A DNA stretch of 64,000 nucleotides. Origin: Pseudomonadota bacterium. Its GTDB lineage: Bacteria; Pseudomonadota; Gammaproteobacteria; Steroidobacterales; Steroidobacteraceae. The notes beneath the pieces are model-generated. The model did not search any database. It was not told the origin of the DNA and saw only the letters and a program-made list of their open reading frames with translations. Location of the stretch: the NCBI GenBank assembly GCA_025356075.1, contig JANXUT010000044.1, positions 86,153 through 150,152 on the forward strand. The letters run 5' to 3'. Of the stretch, positions 36,618-43,434 are shown in pieces. Every line of letters begins with the position of its first letter. Within the stretch, counting starts at the first letter, position 1. Position numbers and translations under genes: made by a program.

Positions 36618-38066
36618 TCAGTGGCGCTCGCGCTCCTTGTCGGTCGCTGGGTGCGGCAGCGCTTGCGGGCGCATCTCCTCGGCCTGGATCTCGCGCGGCA
36701 ACTGATCCAGCGCTGCCGGCGCCTCGATGTCCTTGGCTTCCGTGCCGACCTCGAGGTCGCGAAAGCGCCGCGCCGTGGGCAGCACCCGCGACTCGAGCGA
36801 GCCGACCGCATCGTTGTAGGCGCTGATCGCACGCTTCAATCCCTGGCCCATGCTGCCCCAGTGGCTGGCCATGACCTGGATGCGCTCGTAGAGCTCCTTG
36901 CCGAGGAGCGCAATGCCGCGTGCGTTCTCGGCGAGCGACTCCTGCCGCCAACCGTAGGCGACGGTCCGCAGTAGCGCGATCAGCGTCGTCGGCGTCGCGA
37001 GCAGCACCTTGCGGTTCATGCCGACTTCGATGAGCTCCGGGTCCTGCTCGAGCGCGGCGCTGTAGAACATCTCGCCCGGGATGAACAGCACCACGAAGTC
37101 CGGCGTGTTCTCGAACTGGTCCCAGTACTGCTTCAGCGAGAGCTTCGCGATGTGATCGCGTATCTGCCGGGCGTGGTGGGCGAGCTTCGCGCTCCTCGCC
37201 GTCTCGTCGGTGAGCTCGAGCGACTCGAGGTAGGCCTCGAGCGGCGCCTTGGCATCGACGATGAGGCTCTTGCCGCCGGGCAGCTTGACGAGGAGGTCGG
37301 GCCGCAAGTCACCGCCGTCGGTCGCGACCTGCGGCTGCTCGATGAAGTCGACGTGATCGACCATGCCGGCGAGCTCGACCACCCGCTTCAGCTGCAACTC
37401 GCCCCAACGGCCGCGCACGCTCGGGCGCCTGAGCGCGCCGACGAGGTTGCCGGTCTCGCGCTTCAAGTCCGCCTGGCCGAGCGCGAGCGTCTCGACCTGC
37501 TGCATGAGCTGGCTGTAGGCGCCGACGCGCTCCTTCTCGATCTCGCCGATCCGCGCCTGCACCTTCTCGAGCGACTCGCGCACAGGCTCGACGAGCTGCT
37601 GGAAGCCGAGCTGGCGCTTGTCGAGATCGCCCCGCGCCGCCTCGCGCAGCGTCTCGAACTGCGACTTGGCGAGGTCCATGAACTGCTGGTTGTTGGCCCT
37701 GAGCGTCTCCGCCGCGAGCGCCCGGAACACGTCCGCGAGCTGGACTTGGGCGGAGTCGAGGAGCAGGCGCTGCTCGGTGAGCGCCCGCTCGCGTGCGGCG
37801 AGCTCGGTCTGCACGTGCTCGCGACTCTCGCCGAGCGCGCGGATTTCCGCGCGCTGCTCGCCCAACTCCCGGGCGCGCGCGGCAAGCTCCGCTCTGAGCC
37901 CCTCGATCTGCCCGGCGGTCGCCTCGGCCGTGGCCCTGAGGCCCGCCTCGCTGAGGAGGCGCGCCTCGAGTTGCGCCGCGCGACGGCTCGCGCCAAGGAG
38001 GTACCCGACCCCGGCGGCAAGTCCCGCGACGGCGAGCAGGATCAGGACCTGGATCACGAAATTCAT
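36618..38066 (-). CDS. rmuC: DNA recombination protein RmuC
   Basis: 482 residues. An N-terminal membrane helix (FVIQVLILLAVAGLAAGVGY) is followed by a long coiled coil (about residues 30-150). The RmuC nuclease-like domain then shows RGRWGELQLKRVVELAGM, LIVDAKAPLEAYLE and FIPGEMFYSAALEQDPELIE. RmuC limits inversions at short inverted repeats in E. coli and is thought to be a nuclease of the PD-(D/E)xK type. The ATG at 38066 is selected because the membrane helix starts there; 16 further residues upstream are not typical. Confidence 0.92.
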   Translation of the reverse strand: MNFVIQVLILLAVAGLAAGVGYLLGASRRAAQLEARLLSEAGLRATAEATAGQIEGLRAELAARARELGEQRAEIRALGESREHVQTELAARERALTEQRLLLDSAQVQLADVFRALAAETLRANNQQFMDLAKSQFETLREAARGDLDKRQLGFQQLVEPVRESLEKVQARIGEIEKERVGAYSQLMQQVETLALGQADLKRETGNLVGALRRPSVRGRWGELQLKRVVELAGMVDHVDFIEQPQVATDGGDLRPDLLVKLPGGKSLIVDAKAPLEAYLESLELTDETARSAKLAHHARQIRDHIAKLSLKQYWDQFENTPDFVVLFIPGEMFYSAALEQDPELIEVGMNRKVLLATPTTLIALLRTVAYGWRQESLAENARGIALLGKELYERIQVMASHWGSMGQGLKRAISAYNDAVGSLESRVLPTARRFRDLEVGTEAKDIEAPAALDQLPREIQAEEMRPQALPHPATDKERERH

Positions 38067-38177
38067 TCCCGGAGTGTAATCGGAGGGGCCCGCGGGCGCG
38101 CGATTCCCGGGCATTCAAGGCCGGCCCCAGGGCGCCGATAACTGTCCGGTACGCACCGCTACGTTAAGGTCTGCACC

Positions 38178-39065
38178 ATGGCGAATCCGGCACCGAAAGC
38201 ACGCTCCACGGCCGTCCGCGCCCTCGCTCCCGCCGAATTCCTCAGGGAACTGGCCGCGGAACTCGCCACCGGCGATATCCGCCTGCCGTCATTCCCGGAC
38301 GTCGCGCAGCGCGTGCAGCGCGTGCTCGAGGACCCGCGTGCAACCCCGGCGCAGGTCGCCCAGGTCATCGGCATCGACGCCGCGCTCGCCGCCCGCATCC
38401 TCAGGCTCTCCAATTCCGCCTTCCTGAACCCGTCGGGCAAGCCCATCACCGAGCTCCAGCAGGCGGTCAACCGCCTCGGCCACCAGCTGGTGCGCTGCAC
38501 GGCGGTGTCTTTCGCATTGCAGCAGATGAAGGTCGGCGAGGGCGAGGCGGTGCTGCGCCCGCAGCTGCATGAACTCTGGCGCAAGGGCACGCTCGTCGCC
38601 TCGATCGCCTACGTGCTCGGCCGCGAGACCAAGGCGGCCAACCCCGACGAGGCGCTCGTGGCCGGGCTGATGCACAACATCGGCAGCCTCTACATCACCG
38701 TGCGCGCCCACCAGGCGGGGGGTGAACTTGCGACCGATGCCGCGGCGACGCAGCTCCTCAACAAGGGACACGCGCGGATCGCCGCGGCAATCCTCGGGCA
38801 CTGGAAGTTCGCGCCCTCGATCGTGGCCGCGGTCGGCAACCAGAACTCGACCGAACCCCAGAAGGCCGGTGCCGACCGGTTGAATGACGTGCTCGTGGCG
38901 GCGATAGCGCTGGTGCCGTGCGTCTTCTACCGGGCGCTCCTCGATGAGACCGTCACCGCGCTCGGCCCGTTCGAGCGCTTAGGGCTCGACGCGGCCGACT
39001 GCAAGCGCCTCCTCACGGCGACCGCCCAGCAGATCAAGTCGCTGCACAGCGCGCTCGCGGGCTGA
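38178..39065 (+). CDS. HDOD domain-containing protein
   Basis: 295 residues, one HDOD domain from about residue 35 to 240. It includes LPSFPDVAQRVQRVLEDP, VIGIDAALAARILRLSNSAF, ITELQQAVNRLGHQLVR and AGLMHNIGSLYI (the degenerate HD position). HDOD proteins lack the phosphohydrolase residues of true HD domains. They act as scaffolds in signalling, motility or stress response. No output domain is fused. The gene is divergent from rmuC and lies just upstream of the interrupted tRNA. Confidence 0.88.
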   Translation: MANPAPKARSTAVRALAPAEFLRELAAELATGDIRLPSFPDVAQRVQRVLEDPRATPAQVAQVIGIDAALAARILRLSNSAFLNPSGKPITELQQAVNRLGHQLVRCTAVSFALQQMKVGEGEAVLRPQLHELWRKGTLVASIAYVLGRETKAANPDEALVAGLMHNIGSLYITVRAHQAGGELATDAAATQLLNKGHARIAAAILGHWKFAPSIVAAVGNQNSTEPQKAGADRLNDVLVAAIALVPCVFYRALLDETVTALGPFERLGLDAADCKRLLTATAQQIKSLHSALAG

Positions 39066-39084
39066 GCCTGCGATCCCGAACGGC

Positions 39085-39103
39085 GCGGACGCCCCGCGTC
39101 CGC
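39085..39103 (+). repeat. GC-rich hairpin between the HDOD gene and the tRNA
   Basis: Positions 39085-39092 (GCGGACGC) and 39096-39103 (GCGTCCGC) form an 8-bp perfect stem with a CCC loop. There is no T tract, so it is not a standard intrinsic terminator. It may end the HDOD transcript with help from Rho, or simply insulate the tRNA promoter region. Confidence 0.35.
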
Positions 39104-39114
39104 GGCCGGCTTGC

Positions 39115-39120
39115 TAGACT
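39115..39120 (+). promoter_or_regulatory. Possible -10 box for the interrupted tRNA
   Basis: TAGACT at 39115-39120 resembles a -10 hexamer and would place transcription initiation right at the first tRNA base (39128). No convincing -35 lies 16-18 nt upstream, so support is weak. Confidence 0.3.
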
Positions 39121-39127
39121 CGCCCCC

Positions 39128-39473
39128 GGGCCTGTAGCTCAACGGTTAGAGCAGGGGACTCATCGACTCGGGAATCGGGAAGGTGCCTTCGCGTCGTAAG
39201 GCGCGAAGTGGACGGGATGAATTCAGGGAACCCTGACCCTGCGCGGAGCAGGATGGCAACCCTGAGCCAAGCCGGCGGTGCACCGCCGGAAGGTGCAGAG
39301 ACTACCTGGGGGCTGGGTCGCGAGACCCGAAGTGCCCTTCATGACAGGCTAGAGCGTCCCGCACCCCACCGCGCGTGTTAAGCGTGCGAGGGTGAAGAGA
39401 TAGTCCACTCCCGTCGGAAACGGCGGGACTCAAGTGAATCCCTTGGTTCTGGGTTCGAATCCCAGCGGGCCCA
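39128..39473 (+). tRNA. tRNA with CAU anticodon (probably tRNA-Ile2), interrupted by a group I intron
   Basis: Exon 1 is 39128-39163 and exon 2 is 39437-39473. Joined, they give a normal 73-nt cloverleaf: acceptor GGGCCTG/CGGGCCC with one G-U pair, D stem GCTC/GAGC, anticodon stem GGGGA/TCCCT, loop CTCATAA, T stem CTGGG/CCCAG and T loop TTCGAAT. The anticodon is CAU. The sequence around it (GCAGGGGACTCAT, then AATCCCTTGGTT) is closest to tRNA-Ile2, whose C34 is turned into lysidine by TilS so that it reads AUA; an elongator tRNA-Met cannot be fully excluded. The 3' CCA is not encoded (A73 is followed by TAAAT). A standard tRNA search would miss this split gene. Confidence 0.9.
39164..39436 (+). 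ncRNA. Group I (IC3-like) self-splicing intron in the anticodon loop
   Basis: The 273-nt insert begins after the U of the CAU anticodon and ends in G39436, the omega-G that precedes exon 2. The guide GTG at 39183-39185 can pair with exon CAT (39161-39163), giving the U-G pair at the 5' splice site. P2 is CTTCGCG/CGCGAAG (39187-39193/39202-39208). The P4-P5 core ATGGCAACCCTGAGCCAAGC (39253-39272) is nearly that of the Azoarcus tRNA-Ile intron as I recall it. P6 is a palindrome at 39272-39289, and P7 is GACTA/TAGTC (39300-39304/39401-39405). P9 is 39410-39416/39421-39427 closed by a GAAA tetraloop. No protein is encoded inside. Splicing is inferred, not shown. Confidence 0.92.
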
Positions 39474-39505
39474 TAAATCTCAAGAGCGTGCGCCGGCGAG
39501 CCGCC

Positions 39506-40132
39506 CTAGCGCCCGGCGGCGCTGAGAAATGCCGGGGCGGTGACACTCGAATAGATGACCCGACCGGTCTTGTCGCCGTGCAGGAACGACACTGACCGCC
39601 ACCCCTCGCGCGCCAGCACCGCGACGCTGGGGGGTTCCCCGTCGATGAACGTCCACAGCTTTCTGGGATTCAGGTTCACGTAGAAGAGCAGATCGAGCCC
39701 GCGCCGGGTTCGCTCGTCAGTGTACTTGCGTGTCGCGAGCGCCGCGGTCGCCGCGAAGATGCGCTCGTACACGATCTCGATGGGCAGATCCTCACGCGTG
39801 AACTGCTCGAGGAGTTCCGCCGGCGTCGTCGCCGCCTTGGCGCGCGCGAGCGCCTCGCGGTACTCATCGTGTCGCCGGCGGCCAACCTCGCCGATCTCCT
39901 TGACCTCGAACGCGGCGTCGCGAAACGCTACGTCCGGCGGATCGCGCGGCGGGTGGTGGAGCTCCTCATCCGCGAACTCGACGCCGAGCGCGGCGAGGAA
40001 GTGCTTCACGACCCAACGCTCGGCCGCATGCTGCTGCGAGCCGCCGGCGCCGAAGAAGATCACGCTCGCCTCGAGGTCGCGGACTGCGTCCTCGAGATAT
40101 CGGGCGCTCGTCAATCTCCGGCGACGGTCCAT
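39506..40132 (-). CDS. DUF1780 domain-containing protein
   Basis: 208 residues. It matches the DUF1780 pattern: AERWVVKHFLAALGVEF, then PPDVAFRDAAFEVKEIGE with the acidic/lysine residues of a restriction-endonuclease-like core, RRRHDEYREALARA, RRGLDLLFYVNL and EGWRSVSFLHG. The family is of unknown function, and the D...EVK arrangement hints at a PD-(D/E)xK nuclease fold. ATG 40132 is chosen because GGAG lies 5 nt before it. The frame extends further upstream only as an overlap with the 3' end of the LuxR-type gene. Confidence 0.82.
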   Translation of the reverse strand: MDRRRRLTSARYLEDAVRDLEASVIFFGAGGSQQHAAERWVVKHFLAALGVEFADEELHHPPRDPPDVAFRDAAFEVKEIGEVGRRRHDEYREALARAKAATTPAELLEQFTREDLPIEIVYERIFAATAALATRKYTDERTRRGLDLLFYVNLNPRKLWTFIDGEPPSVAVLAREGWRSVSFLHGDKTGRVIYSSVTAPAFLSAAGR

Positions 40133-40217
40133 CGGGACTCCCTGGAGCGTCCACGCCCCGTCCAACGCCCCGCCGAGACTCATCGACCTGCAACGGGCGC
40201 CTAGCCGATCGATCCAC

Positions 40218-41282
40218 TCATGCGCTGAAGCCATGATCGCGCGCGAACACGATCGCCTGCGCGCGCGAGCTGACTCCAAGCTTGTCGAACAGGTTTGACG
40301 CGTGGTTGCGCGCCGTCTTCTCGCTGATCTGCATGCGCTTGGCGATCTCGATGTTGCTGAGCCCGTCCGCGATCAGGCCGAGCACCTCGCGCTCGCGCGG
40401 CGAGAGCGCCGCGAACGCACCCCGGAGTGCGCTCTCCCCGGGATTCAGGAACGCGCTGACCGCTTCGCGGAACCGTGTCCACGCGGGCTCCTGCTCGAGC
40501 AGCACGTGATTGCGCGAGTCGAGCTCGACGAATTCAGCGCCCGGGATCGTGCTCGCGAGCAGGTGCCCCTCCGCGATCGGCACGACCTCGTCATCGCGCG
40601 CGTGCAGCACGAGGGTTGGCGTCCGGACCTGGCCCAGCAGGTGCTCGACGTCGACCGCAGCGCGCACCTCGAAGAGCTTCGCGGCGGATTCCCCGCTCGT
40701 CGAGCGCAGGCAGAGCTCGTTGTACCACTGCAGCTGCTCGTGGCTGCCGCCAGGAATGAACCGGGACGTGAAGACTTGCCGGAAGGTGGGGTTATCCTGC
40801 CCGCATGCGGCGCGCGCAAGCTCGATCATCGCGCGGTGGGTGGATTCCGATGGCGCGGGCTTGCGCCGAAAGACGCCATGCGCATAGCCGCCGTACAGGA
40901 TCATGCGGCCGACCTGCCCGGGATGGCGGACGGCGTAGTTGACGCACACGGCCGCGCCTTGCGACATGCCGAGCAGCGTCACGGGTTCCGTGGGCCGCGC
41001 GGCGGCGATGACCGATTCAAGGTCGTCCGTCCACTGATCCATCGATAACGTGCCGACCTGCCAGTCGCTCATGCCGCAGCCGCGCTCGTCGTAGCGCACG
41101 AAGCGGGACCGCGACGAGAAGAACTGCAGCCAGTGTTTCCACACCGGGCTTTCCCGCTCGTACTCGAGATGGCTGAGCCAGTTGGCGGCTTTCAAGACGA
41201 GTGGTCCCGAGCCCGCTTCGGCCCACGCGAGACGCGTCCCGTCGGAGGCTTTGAGGTAGCGAACGCGCTGCTGAAGCGTCAT
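40218..41282 (-). CDS. Alpha/beta-hydrolase fused to LuxR-type DNA-binding domain (transcriptional regulator)
   Basis: 354 residues. Residues 10-280 form an alpha/beta hydrolase with a complete apparent triad: nucleophile S107 (GMSQGA), acid D230 or D231 (HARDDEV) and H259 (SRNHVLL). Residues about 290-354 form a LuxR/GerE helix-turn-helix (LSPREREVLGLIADGLSNIEIAKRM). Single-protein regulators of this design are thought to sense or hydrolyse a small ester or lactone-like ligand. ATG 41282 is preferred; a GTG at 41318 would add 12 residues. It is divergent from mddA across about 130 nt and may control it. Confidence 0.87.
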   Translation of the reverse strand: MTLQQRVRYLKASDGTRLAWAEAGSGPLVLKAANWLSHLEYERESPVWKHWLQFFSSRSRFVRYDERGCGMSDWQVGTLSMDQWTDDLESVIAAARPTEPVTLLGMSQGAAVCVNYAVRHPGQVGRMILYGGYAHGVFRRKPAPSESTHRAMIELARAACGQDNPTFRQVFTSRFIPGGSHEQLQWYNELCLRSTSGESAAKLFEVRAAVDVEHLLGQVRTPTLVLHARDDEVVPIAEGHLLASTIPGAEFVELDSRNHVLLEQEPAWTRFREAVSAFLNPGESALRGAFAALSPREREVLGLIADGLSNIEIAKRMQISEKTARNHASNLFDKLGVSSRAQAIVFARDHGFSA

Positions 41283-41416
41283 CGGGTCGCTCTTTCGCCT
41301 GATTGGGACATTTGTCACGCGTCCGGGAGCGTGATCTTAGCCCTACCGGGACAATGCGCCCATACCGCTCGCCGCGCGACTCGCGCATCCTCGCCGCTCC
41401 TCAAGGAGACGCTGCG

Positions 41417-42199
41417 ATGGCCAAACGACTCGTGTTCTTCGCCTATGGCATCACCGCCTACGCGATTTTCATCCACACGTTCCTCTATGCGGTTGCCTTC
41501 GTCGGCGGCTTCCTCGTGCCGAGCCGCCTCGATGGGCCGCTCGGCACATCAATACCGATTGCGCTCGGGATAGATTGCGCGCTCCTGACGCTCTTCGCCG
41601 TGCAGCACAGTGTGATGGCGCGGCCGTGGTTCAAGGAGCGCTGGACGCAGATCGTGCCGTGGACGATCGAGCGCTCGACCTACGTGCTGTGCGCGAGCCT
41701 CGCACTCCTGCTCCTCGTCTGGCAGTGGCGTCCCATCGGCATCCAGATCTGGTCGGTCGAGAACGAGGCCGCGCGCATCGCGCTCTGGACGCTGTTCGGC
41801 GCCGGCTGGCTGACCGTGCTCGCCGCGACCTGCCTCATCAACCACTTCGACCTCTTCGGACTTCGCCAGGTGTGGCTGCCGCTCGTCGGCAAGCCCTACA
41901 CGCCGGTGACGTTCCGCACGCCGCTGCCGTACCGGCTCATACGCCACCCGCTTTACTTCGGCTTCCTGCTCGCATTCTGGATGGCGCCGAACATGACGCT
42001 CGCACACCTCGTATTCGCGCTCGCGACGACCGCCTACATCGTGCTCGCAATCCAGTTCGAGGAACGCGACCTCGTGGCCGAGCACGGCGCGGCGTACGAG
42101 GAGTACCGCCGCAGCGTGCCGATGCTGCTGCCGGGACGGCGCCGCCTGCGGGCGGCGACAGCGACCGACGCATCCCGACTGCGGCTGCAGAACCCCTGA
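41417..42199 (+). CDS. mddA: Methanethiol S-methyltransferase (MddA-like)
   Basis: 260 residues with about six membrane helices. The sequence follows MddA and its NnrU/isoprenylcysteine methyltransferase relatives: FAVQHSVMARPWFKERW, WQWRPIG, TCLINHFDLFGLRQVWL, then YRLIRHPLYFGFLLAFW and QFEERDLVAEHGAAYEEYRR for SAM and substrate binding. MddA methylates methanethiol to dimethyl sulfide at the membrane. ATG 41417 has AAGGAG 8 nt upstream. The opposite strand of this gene is open along most of its length, and a convergent gene reads into it. Confidence 0.87.
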   Translation: MAKRLVFFAYGITAYAIFIHTFLYAVAFVGGFLVPSRLDGPLGTSIPIALGIDCALLTLFAVQHSVMARPWFKERWTQIVPWTIERSTYVLCASLALLLLVWQWRPIGIQIWSVENEAARIALWTLFGAGWLTVLAATCLINHFDLFGLRQVWLPLVGKPYTPVTFRTPLPYRLIRHPLYFGFLLAFWMAPNMTLAHLVFALATTAYIVLAIQFEERDLVAEHGAAYEEYRRSVPMLLPGRRRLRAATATDASRLRLQNP

Positions 42200-42835
42200 G
42201 CCGTCGGTGCGCGGCGAAGTCCCCGGCTCGCGCGGATCGCGCATGTGATCGAAGAGGTGCCCGTTGGCCTCGATGTGCCCGACGCGGCAGAACATCAGGA
42301 ACGCGAGCATCGGGATGACGATGCAATGCTCGTTGACGTGGATGATCGGCAGCCCCTCCGGCGTCACTTCGACGCGGGAGGGCGCCCAGCGGATGCCGGG
42401 CGGGACCGGCTCGAGCTTTTGTTGCTGCAGCCATTCGCGCTGCACGGGCGAGAGCGCGGAGGCGAGCGCCGCGAGGTCGCGATAGCCTGCTTGCCGCTCG
42501 AGTTCGGCGCTACCGCTTCGCGCGGCGAGCTCGGCGGCGCGCGCCCAGTCGATCCGGGGTTGCGGCTCGAGCTCCGTCGGGGAGGGCGGCAACGCCACGG
42601 GCGGCAGCAGCGGCAGCGGTGTGCTTGCGCCACGAGGAGCGCGACTGCGCGTCGGCGGCAGCGGCGGTTGCCTCGGGGCTTGCAGCCAGGCGAGCCTGAG
42701 CGCCGCGCGCTCGGCCGCCGGCGTTGCGATGCGCCGACCCCGATCGGCGCGCACTACGACGAGGATCACCGCCGCGTGCCCGAGGAGCACCGCCGTGAGG
42801 GCGAGGGCGCGCCAGCGTTCGCGATTCCGCGGCAT
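41549..42835 (-). CDS. Hypothetical membrane-anchored protein; C-terminal half antisense to mddA
   Basis: 428 codons, of which only the first ~205 look like a real protein. There is an N-terminal membrane helix (LALTAVLLGHAAVILVVV), a Pro-rich linker (about residues 50-90), and a segment ending VNEHCIVIPMLAFLMFCRVGHIEANGHLFDHMRDP near 42220. The rest, from about 42199 down to the stop at 41549, is the antisense of mddA. It reads as Arg/Glu-rich sequence with no obvious fold. No stop codon exists in any of the three frames just after the conserved part. Either the original stop was lost or the true end is shifted by an indel. The function is unknown. Confidence 0.5.
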   Translation of the reverse strand: MPRNRERWRALALTAVLLGHAAVILVVVRADRGRRIATPAAERAALRLAWLQAPRQPPLPPTRSRAPRGASTPLPLLPPVALPPSPTELEPQPRIDWARAAELAARSGSAELERQAGYRDLAALASALSPVQREWLQQQKLEPVPPGIRWAPSRVEVTPEGLPIIHVNEHCIVIPMLAFLMFCRVGHIEANGHLFDHMRDPREPGTSPRTDGSGVLQPQSGCVGRCRRPQAAPSRQQHRHAAAVLLVRRAVLGHEVAFLELDCEHDVGGRREREYEVCERHVRRHPECEQEAEVKRVAYEPVRQRRAERHRRVGLADERQPHLAKSEEVEVVDEAGRGEHGQPAGAEQRPERDARGLVLDRPDLDADGTPLPDEEQECEARAQHVGRALDRPRHDLRPALLEPRPRHHTVLHGEERQERAIYPERNRY

Positions 42836-42852
42836 CCGGTGGTCGGGCCTTC

Positions 42853-42873
42853 AGCCTGAGGGGAGCTCAGGCT
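42853..42873 (-). repeat. Hairpin between the PDZ pseudogene and the hypothetical membrane-protein gene
   Basis: AGCCTGAG (42853-42860) and CTCAGGCT (42866-42873) form a perfect 8-bp stem with a 5-nt loop. It lies 18 nt upstream of the ATG at 42835 and has no T run. It could be a leftover terminator of the upstream gene or a leader hairpin. Confidence 0.35.
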
Positions 42874-42936
42874 ACTGCTGACTGCCAGACCCGCCGGATG
42901 GTTCCCGCCGGTGCTCCGAAGACGCCGCCAGCGGCA

Positions 42937-43394
42937 TCAGAACTGCACGGTTACCGTGAGGTCCTTGCGCTTGCGCGGGAGCTTGATGGCCGGCCGATCC
43001 CCGGGCGCCGTGCGGCCGATTGCGAGGCCGAGCTCGGCGGCCTTCGCGACCCGGGCACCGGCGAACCATAGACGACATCGCTCGGTTTGAGCCCCGCCTT
43101 CTCGGCCGCCGACCCCGGCACCACCGCGAACATCCCGACGCCGCCAAGGTTGGTCACCGTGACGGCGCCCGCGCCAAAGCTCGCCGGAAGGTGCGTTACG
43201 TCACCGGCCTCCACGCCCAAGATCGTCGCGCTCGCCGAATCGGCGACGAGCGGGATGCCCTCGTGCCTGGCGTCGACGATGAACGCCTGCTGGCCTGGAC
43301 CTGGGCACGCGGTCTTCGCGATCTACTCGATCTGCTGCATTCCGCAGCCGCTGGCGAGGAACGCGGTGGTCACGAGAGTGGCGAGTCGTTTCAT
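42937..43394 (-). pseudogene. PDZ-domain lipoprotein remnant with an internal stop and a frameshift
   Basis: Starting at ATG 43394 the frame reads a lipoprotein-like signal (MKRLATLVTTAFLASGCG), then meets TAG at codon 24 (43325-43323). The same frame continues as about 85 further residues that form the first part of a PDZ domain (VGMFAVVPGSAAEKAGLKPSDVVYG). Near 43065-43067 a single-base loss shifts the frame. The next frame carries the rest (FAGARVAKAAELGLAIG ... LTVTVQF) to TGA 42939-42937. Two independent lesions make decay likely. The intact ancestor was a small secreted PDZ protein of unknown role. Confidence 0.75.
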
Positions 43395-43434
43395 CGTGCG
43401 TCCCTTGCCAATGGCGCGCGGGCGCTCGGGGTGC

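Noticed and set aside
39085..39103. Hairpin as an intrinsic terminator
   Set aside because: There is no T run after the stem, so I list it only as a hairpin.
39164..39436. Homing endonuclease gene inside the intron
   Set aside because: The intron is only 273 nt and no frame in it encodes a LAGLIDADG, GIY-YIG or HNH motif.
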